DNA of 8,334 bases from VFJL01 sp043752345 (GTDB lineage: Bacteria > Pseudomonadota > Gammaproteobacteria > Burkholderiales > Nitrosomonadaceae): the NCBI GenBank assembly GCA_043752345.1, contig JAYUYT010000155.1:1-8334 (forward strand), in the 5' to 3' direction. A program made the position numbers and the translations under genes. Shown in pieces: positions 1-6,749 of this stretch; the stretch's first letter is position 1; the number at the start of each line of letters is the position of its first letter. The notes below the pieces were generated by a model. It searched no databases and was not told the DNA's origin. It saw only the letters and a list, made by a program, of their open reading frames with translations.

Positions 1-152
1 ATGACATGGCGCTGCTCAAGCGCTTCAAGCTGTTCGGCCCGCCCGGCATCCTGTTCATTGATCGCCAGGGCCAGGATATTCCCGGTATCAGATTGATAGG
101 TTATCAGAACGCAGAAAGTTTTCTCACAGTACTCAACGCCGTACTGATCTGA
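1..152 (+). CDS. dsbD: Thiol:disulfide interchange protein DsbD, C-terminal end (partial)
   Basis: Only the last 49 codons are present, read in the frame starting at base 3 and ending with TGA at 150-152; the rest lies before the window. The peptide contains LLKRFKLFGPPGILFIDRQG, which matches the end of the periplasmic thioredoxin-like gamma domain of DsbD: the cis-proline region (GPPG) followed by the beta-strand pair and the closing helix (NAESFLTVLN). The redox cysteines of this domain would lie upstream, outside the window. In the family, DsbD passes electrons from cytoplasmic thioredoxin across the inner membrane to periplasmic proteins such as DsbC and TlpA/CcmG-type thioredoxins. Its stop overlaps the start of a TlpA-like gene by one base, which fits that role. 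Another protein ending in a DsbD-like thioredoxin domain cannot be excluded from so short a piece. Confidence 0.82.
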   Translation, partial: DMALLKRFKLFGPPGILFIDRQGQDIPGIRLIGYQNAESFLTVLNAVLI

Positions 153-700
153 TGACGAAATTAAAGCAGATGCTGTTGTATGCGGGCGTCGCAGTATTTG
201 CCGTGACCGCCGGTTTACTGTTGCGAGGACAGTTGACCGGCAGCAGTTCCCCTGCAGTTGCAGCAGGCAGCGCGAATAAAGGAGCGGAGACGATACTTGC
301 CGCCAGTTTGCCTGACCTGCAAGGCACGAGCCAGGCCATCTCACAGTGGCGTGGCCAGGTTCTGATAGTCAACTTCTGGGCGACATGGTGCGAACCGTGC
401 CGCAAGGAGATCCCGGAATTCATTGAACTGCAGGAACAATTCCGCGATCAAGGATTGCTTTTTATCGGCATCGCTGTGGATCAGCGGGAGAGAGCTGCGG
501 CTTTCAGCAAAGACATCGGCATTAATTACCCGGTGCTGACGGGTGGCATGGAAGCCATGGCACTGGCCGAAGCAGCGGGGAACAAGCAGGGAGCGTTGCC
601 TTTTACCGTCGTTATCGACCGCAGCGGAAAAATCACTGGCACCCACCTGGGCCTCCTCAGCCGCAGCAAGCTGGAGGCTATGTTTAAACCTCTGTTGTAG
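152..700 (+). CDS. Membrane-anchored TlpA/ResA-family thioredoxin-like protein
   Basis: A 182-residue protein with an N-terminal hydrophobic segment (about residues 8-24) that probably stays as a membrane anchor, a short Ser/Ala-rich linker, then a periplasmic thioredoxin fold from about residue 46. The redox motif WCEPC lies at residues 79-83 inside NFWATWCEPCRKEIP, and the cis-proline is P150 in GALPFTVVID. These are hallmarks of the AhpC/TSA-Redoxin, TlpA/ResA/CcmG group, which reduces disulfides of periplasmic partners (apocytochrome c or copper-centre assembly factors). The start ATG overlaps the dsbD stop as TGATG, with no clear Shine-Dalgarno sequence. This suggests translational coupling and that DsbD is the reductant. 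An in-frame ATG at 170 (residue 7) is a possible alternative start. Which substrate it reduces cannot be told from the sequence, so no symbol is given. Confidence 0.93.
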   Translation: MTKLKQMLLYAGVAVFAVTAGLLLRGQLTGSSSPAVAAGSANKGAETILAASLPDLQGTSQAISQWRGQVLIVNFWATWCEPCRKEIPEFIELQEQFRDQGLLFIGIAVDQRERAAAFSKDIGINYPVLTGGMEAMALAEAAGNKQGALPFTVVIDRSGKITGTHLGLLSRSKLEAMFKPLL

Positions 701-748
701 GGTTTGGCCAGTTTGATGCGTTGTTGCATGGCAGAACTGCCAGAATAT

Positions 749-1246
749 TCAGTGAGCTTTGTAGCCGCGGGCCTTTATAAGGCTCCAGGCGAACTCTCGA
801 GTGCTGTTGGATGTAAGCGCCATTGAAAGTGCGCCCTTGGCGAACGGTGGCACGGTTACATCGATGTTGTGCTCCCTCGCAACCAAAGATGTTTCGGCAG
901 ATAGTGGGGTGAGAAGAAGGGTGACTTGCGTGACTGTATAATCACCGTTGCCGTTGTAGATGCTGCCGCTGAAAATTCCGTAACCAAAACCACCGTCAGT
1001 ATCGAGTTTGTCCAGAGCTTTGGACGGTAGATCCTTATCAGATAATCTTTTTCTTGGAAATTTTTCGAGGCAAGAATGCGCAGTTTCGCTAGCGACCGTG
1101 TTACTAGCTGTTTTCTTCACTGCTTTTACACACTGGGCATAATTGGCCGGGGCAGTCTGGTTGGCGCCAGACTGCCCCGGTGAGATCATAAGCGCCACAG
1201 CAAACAGAACCAACGGAACTGCGGTTGCCTTGTGTTCTGTTTCCAT
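749..1246 (-). CDS. Small secreted protein of unknown function with a cysteine pair
   Basis: A 165-residue protein I do not recognise by name. Residues 8-23 form a hydrophobic signal-peptide core with a plausible cleavage after SGA (residue 28), so export to the periplasm is likely. The mature part has two cysteines, C39 and C59, in a Lys/Ala-rich, probably helical stretch ending in CLEKFP. It is followed by a beta-rich region (about 88-161) with GYGIFSGSIYNGNGDYTVTQ and alternating hydrophobic strands, which could be a small beta-sandwich of the FxLYD kind (guess by eye). The gene starts 2 bases after the stop of the upstream DUF2490-type gene, so the two are almost certainly cotranscribed. 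An AGGA sits directly against the ATG, too close for an ideal ribosome site, so translation may depend on coupling. It is convergent with the TlpA-like gene, with 48 bases between the stops. Confidence 0.75.
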   Translation of the reverse strand: METEHKATAVPLVLFAVALMISPGQSGANQTAPANYAQCVKAVKKTASNTVASETAHSCLEKFPRKRLSDKDLPSKALDKLDTDGGFGYGIFSGSIYNGNGDYTVTQVTLLLTPLSAETSLVAREHNIDVTVPPFAKGALSMALTSNSTREFAWSLIKARGYKAH

Positions 1247-1248
1247 TC

Positions 1249-1998
1249 CTAGAAATTTAGGAATAAGTTGGCCGACAGAATATGATCCATCAGGTTATGT
1301 GAATTGTTTATTCTGTTGAGCGTCTGGTTCATGTAGCCGATCTCGGCTCTGGCGTTTTTGTTGACGGTATAAGCCACTCCTGCAAATGCCCGATTTTGAT
1401 CGAAACCGCTGCGTGGCCCCCAGTCAGCCGGATTGAGATGGACAAATATTTCGTTGGCCAGTACCAAGCCAAAGGCCGGCGCTTGCGGCAGCGGTATCAA
1501 TACCCTGGCCAATTGCCGAAAACGATAACCGGTATCTTGCCCCTTCCAATTGTCTACCCAGCGTTCTTCGATGCGGCTACGGAGAGAGAACGTCGGATTG
1601 AAAGGACCTATTTTGTATCGATCACTCCACAATGCTTGCTGCCACATCCGGTGTTCATCAAAAGCGTGACTGGAAAAAGGCGTGGTGGTCGGAGCCCAGG
1701 CATAACCCACCCAGACACTGGTGGTTCTGTTGATTTGATAGCCAATACCGGGACGGATTATGGCTTGGGAGAAACGTGTTCCGTCATCGCCGAAACGTCC
1801 CTGTCCTTCCATCCACCATCTGAAGTTCGCTAGCCTTGGATTAGTGATTCCCAGAGCATCAAACTTACCGATTGCTGTGACATTGTTCCAAGACTGGAAG
1901 TCTACGGTATCATTTGGATCTTGGGCTGCAGCTACGGGACCCGAGAGCATCAAACCAGATACTGCCAATAGCGCGAGAATTTTTTGTTTGTTTAGCAC
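1249..1998 (-). CDS. DUF2490-like outer-membrane beta-barrel protein
   Basis: A 249-residue protein with a signal peptide (hydrophobic residues 7-20, cleavage likely after VAAA at residue 25) and a body of alternating aromatic and polar strands typical of outer-membrane barrels. It ends in LSANLFLNF, a terminal-phenylalanine pattern like the beta-signal read by the BAM complex. Features resembling DUF2490 are the RSRIEERW segment (141-147), FRQLARVLIPL (160-170), the FDQNRAFAGVAY segment (199-210) and ARAEIGYMNQ (216-225). The function of that family is not established. The start is GTG at 1998-1996, preceded by a good ribosome site (AAGGGGAG, then a 4-base spacer). There is no in-frame ATG upstream close enough to prefer. 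It is the first gene of a two-gene unit with the small secreted protein. No transporter or enzyme gene lies beside it to hint at a substrate. Confidence 0.85.
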   Translation of the reverse strand: MLNKQKILALLAVSGLMLSGPVAAAQDPNDTVDFQSWNNVTAIGKFDALGITNPRLANFRWWMEGQGRFGDDGTRFSQAIIRPGIGYQINRTTSVWVGYAWAPTTTPFSSHAFDEHRMWQQALWSDRYKIGPFNPTFSLRSRIEERWVDNWKGQDTGYRFRQLARVLIPLPQAPAFGLVLANEIFVHLNPADWGPRSGFDQNRAFAGVAYTVNKNARAEIGYMNQTLNRINNSHNLMDHILSANLFLNF

Positions 1999-2034
1999 TT
2001 AACTCCCCTTTTCTATATGTGTACGTCAGGTTTC

Positions 2035-2058
2035 TGAAATTAATGTACAGGAATTTCA
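2035..2058. repeat. AT-rich inverted repeat in the leader of the DUF2490-like gene
   Basis: TGAAATT at 2035-2041 is the exact inverted complement of AATTTCA at 2052-2058, with a 10-base loop. It lies 37-60 bases upstream of the GTG start of the DUF2490-like gene, so it could be an operator for a dimeric regulator or a weak leader hairpin. With only two GC pairs, RNA stability would be low. On the plus strand it is followed by TTGTTATTTTT, but no plus-strand gene ends here. Such repeats also arise by chance in AT-rich DNA. Confidence 0.3.
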
Positions 2059-2197
2059 ATTGTTATTTTTCACCGAAGAACCAATACAATCCTGCGGTGG
2101 GTGCAAATACCTATTCTGGAATTACTGATTACCGTTTTTCTTGTTGCTATAGGCGGCTAATTCCGACTAAAAAAGTGGAGTATTGCGGCACGGTGGG

Positions 2198-2232
2198 AAA
2201 AATAACATGGGACAGGTGAGGAAAGTGTCATG
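2198..2232 (-). terminator. Possible intrinsic terminator of glnS
   Basis: On the minus strand, CATG plus ACA (2229-2232 and 2226-2228 on the plus strand) can pair with TGT plus CATG (2206-2209 and 2212-2214) across a two-base bulge and an 11-base loop. This is followed by TTATTTTT (2205-2198). It sits about 50 bases after the glnS stop, which is the right place and orientation. The stem is short and bulged, so the call is weak. Confidence 0.33.
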
Positions 2233-2281
2233 TAGAAGTGAAATATTCGTGAAGTACAGGGGCAATCACCAAGGAGGGCTA

Positions 2282-3988
<1,707 letters not shown>

Positions 3989-4030
3989 GTTGGTCTCTCG
4001 GCAGGTAATTCGCCATGCATGGCGCAGCAC

Positions 4031-4059
4031 ATTATATAATGACCAGCCGCTCGGATTAA
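4031..4059 (-). promoter_or_regulatory. Probable glnS promoter with a palindromic -10 box
   Basis: The minus strand reads TATAAT at 4036-4031, a perfect sigma-70 -10 hexamer, with TTAATC (weak, 3 of 6) 17 bases upstream at 4059-4054. Transcription would begin near 4024, giving a leader of about 36 bases before the proposed TTG start of glnS. The -10 lies within ATTATATAAT (4031-4040), which is its own reverse complement, so TATAAT is also present on the plus strand at 4035-4040, pointing at birA. No good plus-strand -35 was found 16-19 bases before it. Confidence 0.5.
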
Positions 4060-4124
4060 GGGTGAATAAGAATCTATATTTGAATGGTTGCACTCATGAT
4101 TCCAGCATGTACCGATAATTTGCC

Positions 4125-5111
4125 ATGAAGCCTCTCACTTTCTCCGTTCTGCGTCTATTGAACGATGGCGAATTTCATTCCGGTGTAACCATCGCCAAAA
4201 ATCTTGGTGTGTCGCGCGCCAGCGTGTCCCTCGCGTTGCGCGGACTGGATGAAGTGGGGTTGGTGGTGCATAAGGTTCATGGCCGTGGTTACCGTCTGCC
4301 CGACCCGATGCAATGGCTGGAACGGGAGGTGATCCTGCAGCATCTCGGCACGGAAGCAAAAATGTTTCGTCTCGAAATTCTGGACACCGCCGAATCAACC
4401 AACAGCTTGTTGTTGCAACAGGCTGCAATGGAAATGGGTTCTGGCGGCGGTGTGCGTGTCGTGGCGACAGAACTGCAAATCGGCGGACGCGGGCGGCGCG
4501 GGCGGGAATGGCATTCCGGTCTGGGTGACGGTCTTACATTTTCTCTGCTGTGGCGTTTCCAACAGGGTGCCAATCTCTTGTCGGGCTTGAGCCTGGCGAT
4601 GGGGGTGGCGATCGCACGTGTGCTGCAATCCTCCGGGATCAGAGGTGCAGTGCTTAAATGGCCGAACGACGTACTGTTCCACTACCGTAAATTGGCGGGT
4701 ATCCTGATCGAGTTGCAGGGAGACATGCTGGGCCCCACTGTTGCTGTGATCGGTATTGGCATGAACCTGAAACTATCGGATGGTATAAAGGCGCGCATAG
4801 ACCAGGGTGCGACAGACCTGTTTGCCATCACTGGAGAAATGCCGGATCGTAACAAGCTGCTGGCTGCGCTGCTGATCGAGTTGGTGACAGTACTGACAGA
4901 GTTTGAACGCCAGGGTTTTGCACCCTTCAGAGAGGAGTGGGTACGTTATCACGGTTTCGAGAATAAATGCGTTACCTTGCACCTGCCCGATGGCTCGAGC
5001 CAAGAAGGCGTAGTGCATGGCGTGGGGGAGGACGGATCGCTACGATTACAAACCTCAGCGGGTAATCATAACTACAGTGGCGGTGAAGTTACGTTACGCA
5101 AGGTGGCATGA
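4125..5111 (+). CDS. birA: Bifunctional biotin-[acetyl-CoA-carboxylase] ligase / biotin repressor
   Basis: A 328-residue cytoplasmic enzyme that activates biotin as biotinyl-5'-AMP and transfers it to the lysine of biotin carboxyl carrier protein. Residues 1-60 form a winged helix-turn-helix (about 18-46, GVSRASVSLALRGLDEVGL), as in E. coli BirA, so DNA binding as a biotin-sensing repressor is possible; no bio genes are in view. The catalytic domain shows STN (91-93), the biotin/adenylate-binding loop GGRGRRGR (120-127), KWPND (178-182), KLAGIL (189-194) and GIGMN (210-214). The C-terminal SH3-like domain ends with GGEVTLRKV. The ATG at 4125 gives the family-typical start MKPLTFSVLRLL, but I see no Shine-Dalgarno sequence before it. 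The stop is one base from the coaX start, so the two are cotranscribed. Confidence 0.95.
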   Translation: MKPLTFSVLRLLNDGEFHSGVTIAKNLGVSRASVSLALRGLDEVGLVVHKVHGRGYRLPDPMQWLEREVILQHLGTEAKMFRLEILDTAESTNSLLLQQAAMEMGSGGGVRVVATELQIGGRGRRGREWHSGLGDGLTFSLLWRFQQGANLLSGLSLAMGVAIARVLQSSGIRGAVLKWPNDVLFHYRKLAGILIELQGDMLGPTVAVIGIGMNLKLSDGIKARIDQGATDLFAITGEMPDRNKLLAALLIELVTVLTEFERQGFAPFREEWVRYHGFENKCVTLHLPDGSSQEGVVHGVGEDGSLRLQTSAGNHNYSGGEVTLRKVA

Positions 5112-5112
5112 C

Positions 5113-5859
5113 ATGACCTATTTATTAGCAGTCGATTCCGGCAATACCCGCATCAAGTGGGGGCTGCATGATGGACACAATTGGCTGCAACAGGGGGCAG
5201 AGGTGCAAAGCGGCAGCGCGCTATTGAAGCGAGAATGGCAAGATTTGCCAGAACCAGCGCGTATCATGGTTTCCAACGTGGCGGGTGAGCAAGCAAGGAT
5301 AGAACTGTCCGAGTTATTTTCCCGTTGGGGAATAGAGCCACAATGGGTGTCTGCCAGCGCATATCAATGCGGGGTACGCAATTACTATGCGGACCCGGCG
5401 CAGCTCGGGAGTGACCGTTGGGCAGCACTGATTGCGGCATGGAGGTCGCAACGGCAGGGTTGCCTGGTAGTGAATGCCGGTACTGCCATGACAGTGGATA
5501 CTCTTTCCGACACGGGCGAGTTTCTTGGCGGTATCATCGTCCCCGGTCTTGAATTGATGCAGAAAGCATTGACGGCAAACACCGCATCATTGAGACTTGG
5601 AGAAGGGGAGTTCCGTGACTATCCGGACACCACTGCTGACGCCATCTACAGTGGTGGGGTGCAGGCGCTGGCCGGTGCTGTGGAGCGCATGGTTATACTG
5701 CTCACCGCCACCCTGGGTCATGTACCTGACTGCATCGTGAGCGGCGGTACGGCGTCGCTATTGCTGGCGCAGCTTAATACTCCCGCCAGGATGGTAGATA
5801 ATCTGGTGCTGGAAGGTTTGGTGGCCATTGCCGAAGAAGCTGCAGGGACGCCGCTGTAA
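5113..5859 (+). CDS. coaX: Type III pantothenate kinase
   Basis: A 248-residue enzyme of the ASKHA fold that phosphorylates pantothenate with ATP, the first committed step of coenzyme A synthesis. Type III enzymes need a monovalent cation and are not feedback-inhibited by CoA. Visible motifs are the phosphate-binding DSGNTRIKWG (8-17), GSDRWAAL (99-106), NAGTAMTVD (121-129), the GGIIVPG segment (139-145) and VSGG (209-212). The first residue of the third motif is Asn where many members have Asp. The frame stays open upstream to an ATG at 5017, but the ATG at 5113 gives the family-typical start MTYLLAVDSGNT. It also has AAGGTGG six bases upstream, inside the end of birA, and follows the birA TGA by one base. 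The birA-coaX pairing recurs in betaproteobacteria (general knowledge). Confidence 0.95.
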   Translation: MTYLLAVDSGNTRIKWGLHDGHNWLQQGAEVQSGSALLKREWQDLPEPARIMVSNVAGEQARIELSELFSRWGIEPQWVSASAYQCGVRNYYADPAQLGSDRWAALIAAWRSQRQGCLVVNAGTAMTVDTLSDTGEFLGGIIVPGLELMQKALTANTASLRLGEGEFRDYPDTTADAIYSGGVQALAGAVERMVILLTATLGHVPDCIVSGGTASLLLAQLNTPARMVDNLVLEGLVAIAEEAAGTPL

Positions 5860-5921
5860 GTTCAGTTGCCGCACGGCCAACAATTAATTTTCCAGTTCCA
5901 CTACATCTGACCCGGAAATCC

Positions 5922-6608
5922 ATGTTTCTTTTTCAACACGCGACCTTTTACACTACCGTCAATCACATACGAGATTTGCCGCTGCCCGGTGGAGTGGAAA
6001 TCGCTTTTGCCGGACGTTCCAATGCCGGTAAATCAAGCGTTATCAACACTCTCGCCAATCGCGGCCGTCTCGCCTTTGTCAGTAAGACACCGGGGCGCAC
6101 TCAGCATATCAACTTTTTTCAATTGGGAAATGACCGTTTTCTGGTTGATCTTCCTGGTTACGGCTATGCCAAGGTGCCGCTGGAAATTCGCCAGCACTGG
6201 GAACACCTGCTTAGCACCTATCTGCAAACCAGGGAGTCGCTTCACGGCATGGTGCTTATCATGGATGTGCGTCATCCTTTAACCCCGCTTGACCGGCGAA
6301 TGCTGGATTGGTTTGCGCCAACCGGGAAAGCGGTGCATGTGATACTTACCAAAGCGGACAAATTCACCCGGCAGCAGGCCAGAAAAACTCTGAAGGAGGT
6401 ACAGGTTTTTTTGCAGGAAAGCTATCCCCAATGCAGTGCCCAACTTTTTTCCACCCCGGCCAAAGAAGGGATCGAAGAGGCGACTGCCGTGCTGGGAAGC
6501 TGGCTTGGATTAGACGCAGCTTTGACGCAGAAATCAAAGCCGACGGTCAAGCCTGAAATAAAAAACCCCCGGTTAAAGGGGAATGAAACCGGGGGCAAAC
6601 TGCCTTAA
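5922..6608 (+). CDS. engB: Ribosome biogenesis GTP-binding protein YsxC/EngB
   Basis: A 228-residue P-loop GTPase of the TrmE-Era-EngA-EngB group, needed for late assembly of the large ribosomal subunit. All GTPase motifs are seen: G1 GRSNAGKSS (31-39), G2 threonine in TPGRTQ (56-61), G3 DLPGYG (76-81), G4 TKAD (143-146) and G5 STPAKEG (177-183). The ATG at 5922 gives the usual start MFLFQHATFYTTVN and has a weak GGA six bases upstream. It follows coaX after 62 bases with no clear promoter between. After the GTPase domain (about residue 198) there is a Lys/Pro-rich tail of about 30 residues. The DNA for that tail contains a strong hairpin with an A-tract on its 5' side, and the TAA stop sits in the arm of a second hairpin. 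Gene identity is secure; the tail is the odd part. Confidence 0.96.
   Translation: MFLFQHATFYTTVNHIRDLPLPGGVEIAFAGRSNAGKSSVINTLANRGRLAFVSKTPGRTQHINFFQLGNDRFLVDLPGYGYAKVPLEIRQHWEHLLSTYLQTRESLHGMVLIMDVRHPLTPLDRRMLDWFAPTGKAVHVILTKADKFTRQQARKTLKEVQVFLQESYPQCSAQLFSTPAKEGIEEATAVLGSWLGLDAALTQKSKPTVKPEIKNPRLKGNETGGKLP
6556..6595 (-). terminator. Strong intrinsic terminator on the minus strand, inside the engB 3' end
   Basis: CCCCCGGTT (6566-6574) pairs perfectly with AACCGGGGG (6587-6595), a 9-base, mostly GC stem with a 12-base loop. On its 5' side in plus orientation is AAATAAAAAA (6556-6565). Read on the minus strand, this is a GC hairpin followed at once by TTTTTTATTT, the textbook form of a rho-independent terminator. 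On the plus strand it is followed by CAAACTGCC, so it should not terminate engB transcripts. It lies within the last codons of engB (KNPRLKGNETGG). No minus-strand protein gene lies upstream of it closer than the penicillin-binding protein gene, more than 1.1 kb away beyond hemB. Confidence 0.7.
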
Positions 6609-6697
6609 CAAGTATTAAGGCCCCGCTCAGGGAGGGAAAGCGGGAGACAGTCATACATCGTCTGGTAATAAGACGAGAAAGTCATGGAACAAGTTCC
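6603..6697. repeat. Cluster of four short inverted repeats between engB and hemB
   Basis: Four consecutive perfect inverted repeats occupy the start of the gap. They are CCTTAA/TTAAGG (6603-6608 with 6615-6620; its first arm contains the engB TAA stop), CCCGCT/AGCGGG (6622-6627 with 6639-6644), TCGTCT/AGACGA (6658-6663 with 6671-6676) and GGAA/TTCC (6686-6689 with 6694-6697). With the terminator hairpin just upstream this makes five hairpins in about 130 bases. None has a T-run directly after it on the plus strand. They could form a structured 3' end of engB mRNA, a hemB leader, or part of an antisense RNA. Confidence 0.5.
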
Positions 6698-6702
6698 CCG
6701 GA

Positions 6703-6724
6703 TGTTAAATTTTTGTTAAATTTG
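6703..6724. repeat. Tandem 11-base AT-rich repeat upstream of hemB
   Basis: TGTTAAATTT occurs at 6703-6712 and again at 6714-6723, an 11-base period close to one helical turn, followed by a run of seven T (6725-6731). It lies 27-47 bases before the hemB start, where a promoter, an UP-like element or a site for an AT-preferring protein such as IHF would be expected. I could not place a convincing -35/-10 pair here; the best -10 candidates are TTAAAT (6716-6721) and TATCAT (6738-6743). Confidence 0.4.
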
Positions 6725-6749
6725 TTTTTTTACCTTTTATCATGGGCAG

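Larger units (their letters stand above)
1999..2281. other. Intergenic region between glnS 3' end and the DUF2490-like gene
   Basis: This is 283 bases without a credible gene. It is AT-richer than its flanks. It should carry the end of the glnS transcript and the promoter of the DUF2490-like pair, both on the minus strand. I see a terminator-like hairpin near 2198-2232 and an AT-rich inverted repeat at 2035-2058, both listed separately. A loose minus-strand match to a sigma-70 promoter (TTGTAT, about 18 bases, TAACAA, around 2060-2090) is too weak to call. Plus-strand open frames crossing here lack ribosome sites and family resemblance. Confidence 0.6.

Noticed and set aside
729..742. TGGCA/TGCCA inverted repeat between the convergent TlpA-like and secreted-protein genes as a bidirectional terminator.
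   Set aside because: Only a 5-base stem with no T-run on either side.
1396..2219. Plus-strand open frames opposite the DUF2490-like gene and the following gap.
   Set aside because: They are antisense shadows: no ribosome sites, no family resemblance, and the minus-strand frame has a signal peptide, barrel pattern and terminal beta-signal.
4080..4119. TTGAAT or TTGCAC with GATAAT as a birA promoter.
   Set aside because: Spacers of 28 and 20 bases are outside or at the edge of the workable range, and the -10 would lie only 5 bases from the birA ATG.
5017..5112. N-terminal extension of the coaX frame starting at an ATG at 5017.
   Set aside because: It lies inside birA in another frame, resembles no CoaX, and the internal ATG at 5113 has a good ribosome site and the conserved start.
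6559..6700. 6S RNA or another known structured RNA in the engB-hemB gap.
   Set aside because: The hairpins are separate and short rather than one long rod with a central bubble, and no known RNA family motif was recognised.
6704..6721. GTTAAATTTTTGTTAAAT matches, from memory, a stretch of the AT-rich enhancer of the filamentous phage f1 origin.
   Set aside because: The match is only 18 AT-rich bases, with no recognisable nick site, replication protein gene or other phage sequence nearby. Chance or convergent AT-rich sequence is far more likely.
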